64,000 nt of DNA, taken from positions 124,001 through 188,000 of the forward strand of contig NZ_JAQBNR010000022.1 in the NCBI RefSeq assembly GCF_028288465.1. Direction: 5' to 3'. Shown piece after piece: positions 46,249 to 55,491 of this stretch. The notes beneath the pieces were generated by a model that saw nothing but the letters and a program-made list of their open reading frames with translations, had not been told where the DNA came from and ran no database searches. Source of the stretch: Ferruginibacter sp. GTDB lineage: Bacteria > Bacteroidota > Bacteroidia > Chitinophagales > Chitinophagaceae. The position numbers and the translations under genes are program-made. The first letter of the stretch is position 1. Every line of letters begins with the position of its first letter.

Positions 46249-47790
46249 TTATTGCTTGTCCCACCACACCCGGGTACTCAACACATCAGGACCCTGGTTG
46301 CTGATGGCCGCATTTACCTGTTGCGTATTAACCGAAATCTCTGACGTAGGATAGGTAAGCCGCCTGATAAATGTTCCGTTCGGTACATCCGGATTACTGG
46401 GCTGACCGTAAGGGTTAGGCGTTAAAGCGGGATATCCGGTTCTTCTAAAATTGGCAAAGGCCTCGGGCCCGTTTAAGAAAGAGGATATCCAATATTGTGT
46501 ATTGATTTGTTGCAACTCGGTGCCGGCAACCAGCGGATGGTTGGTTACAAAAGTATCCCTTGCAGCAGCTGAAACAGCGGTGGTGGCATCATATAATGCC
46601 ATCTGGTCCATGTGTGCACGAATTCCATCTGAAAAATATTGGTCTGCAGTTCCGGTTGTTATCCATCCCCGGAAATTGGCTTCCGCCATCAGTAATAAAT
46701 CCTGCGAGGCAGTTACTAAAAATGCAGGAGTAGTTACTTTTAAAATCCTCCTTCTGTCAGCCTGGCTGTAATCGTAAAAACTGGCGAGCCCGTCGGCAGT
46801 GGCTTGCGCAGGAGCCGTTCCATTGTCTTTGCCCATTGGTATTCCTACTTGTACATCCGCCGTTGTAACTCCAGCCGCGGCTGTTTGGTCGTTACCTGAT
46901 TTCGCACCAACATATCGTACAGCAATTGCCGGTAATCTTGGGTCGTTTGTATTTTTCAGCTGATCTACAAATGGTTTAGCCAGGTAAAAATTAGCCGCTT
47001 CCGAGCCATTTAAACCGCCACCGATGGGATGCGTATAATTGGCATCATGCCTTATGGCGGCATTGTCTGCATTGCTGGTAATTACACCTGCAGCGATGGC
47101 GGCCGCTACTACAGCCTGCGCTTTGGCAGCATCCACTTTAACCAACCGCATACCTGCTCTTAACAAAAGCGAATTGGCAAATTTTTTCCATTGGTTGATA
47201 TTTCCTGCATACAACAAGTCTGCAGTTTCAATGGTGCCGGTGGTGCTCAGGGCTGCACCGGCTTCTGTCAGTTCTTTTATGATATCGTTGTAAATGTCCT
47301 GTTGTTTGTCATACGCAGGAAAGAAAATCTGGTCGGTATAGCCGGCACCGCCCTGTGAATAGGGAATATCACCATACTCGTCCGTCAAAATCATAAATGA
47401 AAATGCCTGGTATATACGGGCCATGTTGTAGAGGTTAGCTCTTGCGGGAAGATCTTTGGTTTTTACAATTACATCATGGGTATACTTAATTACATTTTGA
47501 TAATAAACAGCCCATACAGGTTGCGTGGTTACATCCCTGCTATCCTGGTTAAAATTGGCGCCCGCCAATACGCCGCCGTTGGGGCTGACCATTTGCTGTA
47601 CAATACCAATATCAAACACCAATGTTTTAAAAGGAAATGACGAGCTTACTATAGCCTGGTTTAAAAGCAGCGAAGGCTCCAGCGTTATAGGATTTACCTT
47701 GTTCTTATTGAGGTCTTCCAGGTTTTTATCGCAGGAAGAAAAGATGAGCAGGAAAATCGTCGCTATTGAAAATTGAATGATATGCTTCAT
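46249..47790 (-). CDS. SusD-like_2 family outer-membrane lipoprotein (PUL 3)
   Basis: A 513-residue SusD relative of the SusD-like_2 branch. Lipobox SSCDKN (Cys20) is followed by LEDLNKNKVNPITLEPSLLLNQAI, a start characteristic of that branch. Later come YQAFSFMILTDEYGDIPYSQ and LLLMAEANFRGW. It lies 12 bp after SusC3. Its difference from SusD1 and SusD2 suggests that PUL 3 was acquired separately or serves another ligand. Confidence 0.93.
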   Translation of the reverse strand: MKHIIQFSIATIFLLIFSSCDKNLEDLNKNKVNPITLEPSLLLNQAIVSSSFPFKTLVFDIGIVQQMVSPNGGVLAGANFNQDSRDVTTQPVWAVYYQNVIKYTHDVIVKTKDLPARANLYNMARIYQAFSFMILTDEYGDIPYSQGGAGYTDQIFFPAYDKQQDIYNDIIKELTEAGAALSTTGTIETADLLYAGNINQWKKFANSLLLRAGMRLVKVDAAKAQAVVAAAIAAGVITSNADNAAIRHDANYTHPIGGGLNGSEAANFYLAKPFVDQLKNTNDPRLPAIAVRYVGAKSGNDQTAAAGVTTADVQVGIPMGKDNGTAPAQATADGLASFYDYSQADRRRILKVTTPAFLVTASQDLLLMAEANFRGWITTGTADQYFSDGIRAHMDQMALYDATTAVSAAARDTFVTNHPLVAGTELQQINTQYWISSFLNGPEAFANFRRTGYPALTPNPYGQPSNPDVPNGTFIRRLTYPTSEISVNTQQVNAAISNQGPDVLSTRVWWDKQ

Positions 47791-47802
47791 AATTTTTCTG
47801 AA

Positions 47803-50800
47803 TTAGAATTTAATATTTAAGTTGATGCCAACGCTCCTGGTGGTTGGTAATCCCGGCGATTCAAGTCCTACATTATTATCAGATGCAAAACCAAAACTTT
47901 CGGGGTCAATATTGTCAACCCATTTTTTTATGATCAATACATTGTTGGCAACCAGGTCTAGTTTTAATCCTTTGATGGGCCATTTTGCCGGAATTAATTT
48001 TGTAAGATCATAACCCAGGCTGAGCTGTCTCAGTTTCCAGTAACCTGCATTGTAAATAACTGATTCAATAATCTGCTGGCTTCTTAAGTGTTCCCAGTAA
48101 GTTTGTACAGGCGCGGCTTTTGTGTTTTGCTCGCCTGTTTGGGTTACCCCTACGCCAACCACGCCACCTTCCCTGCCTTCCAATGTGCGCATGTGCAATC
48201 CATGCCGGATGGCATTGAAGTTGGTTCCACTCAACATTTTTCCTCCAAGCTTGTAATCAATAAATACAGCGAGTGAAACCCCTTTGTAGTTAAAAGTATT
48301 CAGAAAGCCGCCGGTCCATTTTGGCAAGGCGCTTCCAAACAAAACAAAAGCGGAGGTGCGCAAAGGCAAGCCGTTAGACTGGAAGATGCGCTGGTTGCCT
48401 TTTGTGGCATCCGTAGCATACCCAAATCCTGCGATCTGGCCCATTTCTTCTCCTACTACCAATCTTGTTTCACCATTAAATACGTGCGTGCCGGTTGTAA
48501 TTCTTTCCCCCGGCTTGTCGGTTAAAATACTAAGCACTTTTGTTTTGTTGTATGCGGTATTGGCCGTAAAGTCCCAGCTAAAATTTTTCTGCCTGATAAC
48601 GCCGAGTGTCAGCAATGTTTCAAAACCCTCGTTACGGCTTTTGCCACTGTTGATCCTGGTATTGATAAAACCTGACGCGTCTGAAATTTGTGCAGGTACA
48701 ATCTGGTCCTTGGTGATTTTTCTGTACACAGAAAAATCAACCGCCACCCGGCTGTTAAACAGTTTCAACTCAATACCTGCTTCTGTTTCAGCAGTACGGC
48801 TTGGCCTTAAATTGGGATTCGGTAATACATTGCCACTGGTACCAAGTGATACGGGCGTGCCGGCAGGATTATTAATCAAATTGGCATTTACCGTATAAAA
48901 TAATTGATCCGCATAAGGCGCCACATCACCATCACTACCCACTTCAGAATAACCCAATCTTACTTTTCCAAAACTTAACCATGGAATGCTTTTAAGCGAT
49001 TCCGAAAACACGTAGGCACCGGAAACAGATGGATAAACAATGCTTCTGTTAGCCGCGGATAAAGTAGAGAACCAATCATTTCTTGCAGTGGCTGTAAGGT
49101 ATAACACTCGTTTCCACGATAAATCCGCCGAACCATACAATGAGTTTACACCAGATTCAGTCAATGAATACACCGGATCTTTTGCACGACCATTCTGCAC
49201 AGTATACAAACCACGTACTACAAAATCGGTCACCTGAACATTATTGATGTTTCTTGTTTTGCGCATTTGATTGCCGCCTCCGGTTAGGGTTGCACCAAAA
49301 TCACCAAAGGTTTTATTGGCTGTTACCAGAAAGTCAAGATTGGCTTCCCTGAAGCGATATGACTCCTGTGTATAAACACCATTTACAAAACCTGCCGGTG
49401 CCGGACCGCGTGATGCCTGGCCGGTTGGGAAATTATTTACGTCTTCATCACGGCTCCAGTAATCCTGGCCAAAGCGCCCCATAACAGAAAGCCAGGGCAA
49501 TATTTTGTAGGTAGCTGAAACGTTGCCAAAAATCCTGTCCCGTTTTATATTATGAAACTGCTCGGCCAATGTCCAGTAGGGATTGGTACGGTTGGCAAAT
49601 CTTGAATACGTATACTCGTTACCTGTAGCAGGATTGTATTTGTTGGCATTCAGTACGCTGAGTGGCATTGTGTTGGCCATAGCCATTAACGCAGTTGGTA
49701 TGGTATTATCCTGGTTGGCAATACTTGGCGGGTTGGTGTTGACTTCGTTTGTGTAATTGATATTACCCGACACATTGAACCGGTCAGTAAAGTTTTGGGT
49801 AAAGCCAAGGTTAATACCCTTACGGTCAAACTTATTATTCGGAACAATGCCTTTGTTATTGGAGTTTGACAAAGAAAGATACAAACCACCTTTATCTGTC
49901 GCAGTAGAAAAATTCACCGTGTTGGACAGGTTTTGCCCGGTCCTGTAAAACTCTTTGATACGGCTTCCCTGCGCCACATACGGCACATCGGGTGTATTAA
50001 ATAAAGTGTAGGTCATGCCCGGCGTTATTTTTTCTCCGAAAGACCATTGACCCGAAGTTGGATTGGGAGACGTTGGCCTCACACCGTTCTCTCCCTGGCC
50101 ATATACTTTTTGGTAATCTGTAAAATCAAGCGGCGTATCATTGGTATAATTAACGTTATAGGAAACGCCGATGCCCTTATTTTTTGCTTTGGTTTTTGTA
50201 GTGATCATGATTACACCATCCTTTGCACGTGAACCATACAAAGCCGCAGCAGGACCACCTTTCAGCACCGTCATGCTTTCAATATCATCGGGGTTAATGC
50301 TGGATAAACCATCACCGCCATCGGCTGTAACACCCCCACCTTTTACACCGGCAGATGCAGCGTCATTAAAATTGGTATTGTCAACAGGCACGCCATTGAT
50401 AACAATCAACGGACTGTTGGTCCCATTGATAGAAGACTGGCCGCGAATGCGGATTTTTGAAGTACCGCCAGGACCCGTACCCAGGCTGGAAATATTTAAC
50501 CCGGCCACCTTTCCCTGCAAGGCATTTAACGGGTTGGCAGTCCGGTTTACTGTAAGCTGGTCAGGACTAACCGAAGTGGCGGCATATCCCAGTTTTCTTG
50601 CTTCTTTCCTTATACCAAGGGCGGTAACTACCACTTCATTCAGGGCCTGGCCATCAACAGTTGTTTTCATTGCAACAGTCAATTCCCGGGTTGCGTTGGT
50701 TACTTTTACTTCTGCAGGCTGATAGCCAACATAAGTAAATACAAGTGTGGTGCCTGTTTTGGCTGCAACAACAAACTTCCCCTGCGCATCGGAAGATACA

Positions 50801-50976
50801 CCTGCCGAAGTGCCTTTTACAGTTACAGAGACATTTGCCAGTTTTGCACCCTGTTCATCTGTAACTGTACCCGAAATTGTTTGCGCCATTAATGAATAAG
50901 AAGGAAGCAGAATAAAAAGTAAACACGTAAGTTTACCAAACATAGCTCCGGCAAAGGAGCGCTTTGTTTTTTTCAT
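47803..50976 (-). CDS. SusC/RagA TonB-dependent transporter without STN (PUL 3)
   Basis: Outer-membrane importer of 1057 residues from the start at 50976 (MKKTKRSFAGAMFG); the frame is open 117 bases further but yields no leader. The signal peptide ends SLMAQ near residue 32. A carboxypeptidase-regulatory-like domain (33-115) begins directly, then LNEVVVTALGIRKE, the plug (ending in AAALYGSRAKDGVIMITT) and the barrel ending in NIKF. There is no STN domain and no sigma/FecR pair nearby. Instead an AraC regulator is divergent from it, so induction must work differently from PUL 1 and 2. Confidence 0.95.
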   Translation of the reverse strand: MKKTKRSFAGAMFGKLTCLLFILLPSYSLMAQTISGTVTDEQGAKLANVSVTVKGTSAGVSSDAQGKFVVAAKTGTTLVFTYVGYQPAEVKVTNATRELTVAMKTTVDGQALNEVVVTALGIRKEARKLGYAATSVSPDQLTVNRTANPLNALQGKVAGLNISSLGTGPGGTSKIRIRGQSSINGTNSPLIVINGVPVDNTNFNDAASAGVKGGGVTADGGDGLSSINPDDIESMTVLKGGPAAALYGSRAKDGVIMITTKTKAKNKGIGVSYNVNYTNDTPLDFTDYQKVYGQGENGVRPTSPNPTSGQWSFGEKITPGMTYTLFNTPDVPYVAQGSRIKEFYRTGQNLSNTVNFSTATDKGGLYLSLSNSNNKGIVPNNKFDRKGINLGFTQNFTDRFNVSGNINYTNEVNTNPPSIANQDNTIPTALMAMANTMPLSVLNANKYNPATGNEYTYSRFANRTNPYWTLAEQFHNIKRDRIFGNVSATYKILPWLSVMGRFGQDYWSRDEDVNNFPTGQASRGPAPAGFVNGVYTQESYRFREANLDFLVTANKTFGDFGATLTGGGNQMRKTRNINNVQVTDFVVRGLYTVQNGRAKDPVYSLTESGVNSLYGSADLSWKRVLYLTATARNDWFSTLSAANRSIVYPSVSGAYVFSESLKSIPWLSFGKVRLGYSEVGSDGDVAPYADQLFYTVNANLINNPAGTPVSLGTSGNVLPNPNLRPSRTAETEAGIELKLFNSRVAVDFSVYRKITKDQIVPAQISDASGFINTRINSGKSRNEGFETLLTLGVIRQKNFSWDFTANTAYNKTKVLSILTDKPGERITTGTHVFNGETRLVVGEEMGQIAGFGYATDATKGNQRIFQSNGLPLRTSAFVLFGSALPKWTGGFLNTFNYKGVSLAVFIDYKLGGKMLSGTNFNAIRHGLHMRTLEGREGGVVGVGVTQTGEQNTKAAPVQTYWEHLRSQQIIESVIYNAGYWKLRQLSLGYDLTKLIPAKWPIKGLKLDLVANNVLIIKKWVDNIDPESFGFASDNNVGLESPGLPTTRSVGINLNIKF

Positions 50977-51084
50977 AAGCAAAATGTTTTTAGCAATCGT
51001 TGTGATGGAATAATTCTGAAATAAAATCAATGCAAGATATAAAGCTGCTGTTGCTAAAACTTCCAATAACAAACGCCGGAGTAT

Positions 51085-51116
51085 TTTGTACAACCGGATA
51101 ATAATTTTTACCTTTC
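51085..51116 (+). promoter_or_regulatory. Candidate promoter of araC-gntK
   Basis: TTTG (51085-51088), a 20-bp spacer and TACCTTTC (51109-51116) resemble the Bacteroidota promoter with one mismatch at the last base of the -7 box. It lies 30 bp before the AraC gene start. Confidence 0.45.
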
Positions 51117-51145
51117 TTTAGTATCTGCTTATTCATTAAAAAACG

Positions 51146-52033
51146 ATGCTTCAATTTCTTTACCAGCAGGGTGCTGCTTCAAATCTTAGCCTGTTTCCGC
51201 ATATACTGGAATTGGGTGCAAAGAAAAATGCTTCTATACAGCTGCAGTCTTTTCCCGAGCAGGTTGTAGAAGGGGTATGCATTTATTTTATTAACGAAGG
51301 CCGGTTTGAATGGAAAATAACTGAGCAGCCACATGTGCTGTTTCCCGGTGATGTTGTGTTGATTTTACCCGGACAGAAATTTGGTAATGAAAAAGGGATT
51401 CTTGACCTGGGGTGCATTACCTGGATGCAGGTAAAATTTCAAAAATTGGAAAGCGGTGAACTGGTACCCGGTAAATGGAGCGGCCTTAGTGATCATGAAA
51501 GTATGGCAGTAGGGAAGTTGCTCACGCTGAACAGTAACCCGGTATTGTCTAAATTAAATGATGCGGGTAGAATACTACATAGCATTGCTTACGAAATTCA
51601 CCATCATGAACTTGGCTTTGTTACCCGTATTAACCAAATGATTGATGAACTGCTGATCACCATCACAAGGCAACTCACTAAACAAAATAATCCACCAAGA
51701 GATTTTCCGAAAGTGTTTATGAACCTTGAAGCTTCACTTCGTAAAGACCTTTCTCATCAATGGTCGGTGGAAGAGATGGCAGCCATTGCAGGCATGGGTA
51801 CCACGCTTTTTAACGAAAGGGTTAAAAACTTCACTGGTTTCACGCCCATTAATTACCTCATCAATATCCGCATTTCTGAGGCCATTAAATTGTTAAAAAA
51901 GAAGGACGTAAGCATTACTGATATAGCGCTGGATACGGGCTTCTATTCATCGCAACATTTTTCAACCACCTTTAAAAAACTAACCGGCTATACGCCCGGT
52001 GAGTTTAGAAAAAATAACTCTTATCACGAATAA
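51146..52033 (+). CDS. AraC-family transcriptional regulator
   Basis: A 295-residue regulator. The N-terminal part (about 1-140) is a cupin-like sensor (FPEQVVEGVCIYFINEGRFEW). The C-terminal double helix-turn-helix (about 200-293) has WSVEEMAAIAGMGTTLFNERV and ITDIALDTGFYSSQHFSTTF. The gene is divergent from SusC3 and 9 bp upstream of the FGGY kinase. It probably controls both units; a pentose or aldonic acid would be a suitable ligand (inference). It lacks the membrane and sensor modules of hybrid two-component regulators common in Bacteroidota PULs. Confidence 0.92.
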   Translation: MLQFLYQQGAASNLSLFPHILELGAKKNASIQLQSFPEQVVEGVCIYFINEGRFEWKITEQPHVLFPGDVVLILPGQKFGNEKGILDLGCITWMQVKFQKLESGELVPGKWSGLSDHESMAVGKLLTLNSNPVLSKLNDAGRILHSIAYEIHHHELGFVTRINQMIDELLITITRQLTKQNNPPRDFPKVFMNLEASLRKDLSHQWSVEEMAAIAGMGTTLFNERVKNFTGFTPINYLINIRISEAIKLLKKKDVSITDIALDTGFYSSQHFSTTFKKLTGYTPGEFRKNNSYHE

Positions 52034-52042
52034 ATTGTTTTT

Positions 52043-53554
52043 ATGAAGTGTATCATCACGATCGAATTGGGCACCAACGCCGTACGGATTTTCGCGTTTG
52101 ATTTAAATGGAATAGTCATCGGCAGTATGAAAGGATTTTATCCCACTTTTCATTCGCAGCCCGATTACAGTGAACAGGATCCGGAACAGATATTTATTAC
52201 CATGCTGTATGTGCTGAAAAATTTGCTGAATGAAAAAATACATCCCAAAAAATATAAAGTGGCGTCTATCTGTTTCAGCTCATCTATGCACAGTATGCTG
52301 GCAGTTGATAAGCATGGTGTACCGCTTAGCAATGCTTTTACCTGGGCAGATAACAGGGCAAAAAATGAGGCGAAGGAAATACGTGGCTCTGCATTGGCAG
52401 ATGCAATTTATGATAGCACAGGCACTCCCCTGCACCCCATGTCCCCGATGCTGAAGATTGCGTGGATGAAAAAGAATGATGCAGCAACCTTTAAACAGGC
52501 AGGTAAATTTTTATCCATCAAATCCTATGTAATTTATCAGCTAACGGGCGAGTACCTGATTGACTACAGCCTGGCCTGCGCCACCGGTATGCTGAACATA
52601 CATAAAATTGCCTGGGAAAAACAGGCGCTCGATTTTGCTGGTATCACCCCGGATAAATTACCCCAGCTGGTACCGGTATTTGCAAGTGCCGGCACATTAA
52701 AAAAAGCCTATCAAAATTCATTAGGGTTAAAAGAGGAGATAAAAATACTGGTTGGCTCCAGCGATGGATGTATGGCAACGCTGGGGGCCGGCATCTGGAA
52801 CAGTAATAAAGCTACCATTACAATTGAAGACAGCAGTGCCGTAAGAGTGGTAGGCAACAAAATGCTGCATGATGAAAAAAAACGGGTGTTTAATTATTTA
52901 ATTACAGAAGATTGTTTTGTAAGCGGCGGCCCCAGCAATAGCGGTGGTGGCATCTTTGAATGGTTTGCCAAACAGTTCGGCGATTTTACTACCGCATACG
53001 ATATCGAAAGCTGCATGAACAACCTGTTGCAGGAAGCAACAAAAGTTGCAACCGGCTCCGAAGGCATATTATTTTTACCTTACCTGCTGGGTGAAAGAGC
53101 CCCGATATGGAACCCTGATGCAAGAGCCATGTACTTTGGTATCAATATCAAACACGAACGCCAGCATTTTATAAGAGCTACCATTGAAGGCATATTGTAC
53201 GAAATTTACAGTATCGGAAAAATGCTGAATGAGCACAGAAATATCAGCAGCCTTTCTGTGAACGGCAGTTTTGCAACCATACCTTTTTGTGCCCAAATAA
53301 TCAGCGACATGTTTAATAAACCCGTAGATGTTACCAAGAATGCCAACAGCGTAAGCATCGGTGCATTTTTGCTGGCTGCAACCGACATGGGCATCTTTAA
53401 ATCGCTCGATGAAGCTGCCAGCCAGATAGAAGTGGGTGAACGCTATTCACCTGCAGAAAATAACCATAAAATTTACATGAAGTATTTTGAAATTTTTGAA
53501 AGTCTCACCAACAAGCTGGGTGATGAATTTGAAAAAATCGCGGCGCTGCAATAA
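52043..53554 (+). CDS. gntK: FGGY-family kinase, gluconokinase-like
   Basis: Cytoplasmic carbohydrate kinase of 503 residues with the two-lobed FGGY fold. The N-terminal nucleotide site is altered (IELGTNAVRIFAF where DIGTTSxK is usual). SICFSSSMHS, TWADNRAKNEA, GTPLHPMSPMLKIAWM and DYSLACATGMLNI resemble Bacillus GntK more than xylulokinase (from memory). It probably phosphorylates gluconate or a related sugar acid or pentulose. Together with GntP across the SusC3-SusD3 block it suggests gluconate or aldonate use. Co-transcribed with the AraC gene (9-bp gap). Xylulokinase cannot be excluded. Confidence 0.8.
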   Translation: MKCIITIELGTNAVRIFAFDLNGIVIGSMKGFYPTFHSQPDYSEQDPEQIFITMLYVLKNLLNEKIHPKKYKVASICFSSSMHSMLAVDKHGVPLSNAFTWADNRAKNEAKEIRGSALADAIYDSTGTPLHPMSPMLKIAWMKKNDAATFKQAGKFLSIKSYVIYQLTGEYLIDYSLACATGMLNIHKIAWEKQALDFAGITPDKLPQLVPVFASAGTLKKAYQNSLGLKEEIKILVGSSDGCMATLGAGIWNSNKATITIEDSSAVRVVGNKMLHDEKKRVFNYLITEDCFVSGGPSNSGGGIFEWFAKQFGDFTTAYDIESCMNNLLQEATKVATGSEGILFLPYLLGERAPIWNPDARAMYFGINIKHERQHFIRATIEGILYEIYSIGKMLNEHRNISSLSVNGSFATIPFCAQIISDMFNKPVDVTKNANSVSIGAFLLAATDMGIFKSLDEAASQIEVGERYSPAENNHKIYMKYFEIFESLTNKLGDEFEKIAALQ

Positions 53555-53786
53555 GAGTAAGCCGTGTTGATTTTGCAGCCGGCTGATAAATGCACAAACA
53601 TTTTCATCTTCCATTGCTGGCTGACTGGTTTGTATACCTGGTTAATTTTTTACAGCCGGAAAATTGAAATAATAACAAATGCGAGCGCATACACCCCGGC
53701 TTCAATTGGCCTGATCCTTTCTAATCAGCCTAGCGGGTGGGCTTAAAAGCACACTACCGGTTATGCAGCATTTTCTTTATGCAGGA

Positions 53787-55313
53787 TTACTTTCTTTTCA
53801 GCATCACTTTTATTTGAGTAAAAGAGTGAGGCGGAAAATTACAGGTTAATTTATTGTTCTTTGTTTCTATACTGTTTTTCTTCGGTTCATATTCCTGCTG
53901 TTTGTCAAAAGCAAATGCTTCCTGCATGTCTTTGCCGGTTATAATACTGGCCTCTGCTTTGCCTGTAAACTCCCCCGAAGTATTCACTATATCTGTTGTA
54001 ATGGCTTTATCCCTGTGCCGGTTAACCACATTAATAAAAACGGCATTGGCCTCTTTTGAAAAAGTAGTGGACACATCCAGGTATGCCATCCCCTTGTATT
54101 TTTCTGTATTAAAAGTATCGCACTCCACGTAGGTATCTACGGCAGTACCCAGGCAGTTGTTGGAGTAAGCTTTGAAAATGTAGAACAACGGAGATTTAAA
54201 CGTTCCCTTTTTAGGATCACTTGACAACAGGGAGGTGAGCAAAGTGAAGTTGGACATTTTCACCACATCCGCATGACGTATAAATGAATTGAAGGATTGC
54301 GCCACGGGTAAAACGCTCATGAAGTTTCTTCCAAAAGCTCCCCATTCATCAACAGAAATATAAATGGGATTTTTAAATCCCTGCGTGTTGGATACCGCTT
54401 CAATTTCACCGGAAGTAATTTTTATCCTGTCGTCAAAAATCTTAGCGCCGTCGCCCATGTGCGTATAATAGTCATTGGAATTTTCCCAGTAACTATGTAT
54501 AGAGAGGTATTTTATTTTATCGCCAATACCATATAATACTTTACGGTTCCAATCGTCCCACGCATTTTTACTATACCAGGAAGATCCGCAACCTACCAGC
54601 TCAATGCTACTGTCAACAGCCCGCATTGCCTTTGCAGCTTCCCTTGCCACTTCAATATAATCTTCTGCATTCTTATGTCCCAGTTCCCATGGCTTTCCAT
54701 CCACTTCATTTCCCAGGTCCCAAATCTTTACTTTATACGGTGCAGGATGACCGTTCTTTGCACGCAGGTCGGAGTAGTAGGTTCCTTTGGGATAATTGCA
54801 GTATTCCAGCCAGTAGGCTGCATCCTGGATGGTACCCAGGCCAAGATTAACGGCCACCACATTTTCACTACCAATCGATTTGTTCAATGCAAACCATTCA
54901 TCTGTTCCTACATGGTTATTATCAATACCGCCCCAGGCCATATTAATTCGTGCAGGGCGTTTTTCTTTGGCACCAATCCCATCCTGCCAGTTATACCCCA
55001 TTAAAAAATTACCGCCGGGCCAACGCATATTGGTAACCTTTAATTCCTTCATCGCTTCAATATAATTTTTCTTAAAACCGTTTTCATCCGCTAAAGGCGA
55101 AGCAGGATCGTAAATGGTTCCATAAAGCGTATTGATCTGGGGAGAATCAGGCAAACCTCTTCTGCCGCTTATCTGGATAGGCTCCATAAATACGCCGTAA
55201 ATTTTAGGATCAATCTCTCCCATGCTTCTTTCAGGATCAATTTTAATTTTTGCATTTTGTGCATGGAGTAATGTGGGTATTGTCAGAAGAACTACGGCAA
55301 GAATCTTTTTCAT
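53787..55313 (-). CDS. GH51 alpha-L-arabinofuranosidase (508 aa)
   Basis: Retaining arabinofuranosidase with signal peptide MKKILAVVLLTIPTLLHAQ. The barrel has MRWPGGNFLMGYNW, acid/base Glu203 (WDLGNEVDG) and nucleophile Glu323 (ISVDEWGAFG), and the C-terminal beta domain of the family follows. Length is typical of single-domain GH51 enzymes, but many of those are cytoplasmic; this one is exported. It removes arabinose from arabinoxylan side chains. It is the last gene of the minus-strand side-chain operon, 178 bp after GH29, so it may have its own promoter. Confidence 0.94.
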   Translation of the reverse strand: MKKILAVVLLTIPTLLHAQNAKIKIDPERSMGEIDPKIYGVFMEPIQISGRRGLPDSPQINTLYGTIYDPASPLADENGFKKNYIEAMKELKVTNMRWPGGNFLMGYNWQDGIGAKEKRPARINMAWGGIDNNHVGTDEWFALNKSIGSENVVAVNLGLGTIQDAAYWLEYCNYPKGTYYSDLRAKNGHPAPYKVKIWDLGNEVDGKPWELGHKNAEDYIEVAREAAKAMRAVDSSIELVGCGSSWYSKNAWDDWNRKVLYGIGDKIKYLSIHSYWENSNDYYTHMGDGAKIFDDRIKITSGEIEAVSNTQGFKNPIYISVDEWGAFGRNFMSVLPVAQSFNSFIRHADVVKMSNFTLLTSLLSSDPKKGTFKSPLFYIFKAYSNNCLGTAVDTYVECDTFNTEKYKGMAYLDVSTTFSKEANAVFINVVNRHRDKAITTDIVNTSGEFTGKAEASIITGKDMQEAFAFDKQQEYEPKKNSIETKNNKLTCNFPPHSFTQIKVMLKRK

Positions 55314-55491
55314 GTTGGTAATATTTACGCTGAGATATTTTTTCTTAAGAATGGTTACCTCTTCTTATCAATTGTAATTGGCGGAACGCTTTTATTGAAG
55401 TGGCCAAATCAAACGGTTAACGGCATGTCCCGCCACCCACCTATTTTTCAAATCAAATTATATTGCTTACTGCATACAGGTACCGTCCTAT

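Noticed and set aside
53564..53746. 60-codon frame between the kinase and GH51
   Set aside because: No ribosome-binding context, no family similarity and mixed composition; treated as intergenic.
55380..55420. TCAAACGGTTAACG as another LacI site
   Set aside because: Shares only the centre with the operator; neither arm matches TGYAA/TTGCA.
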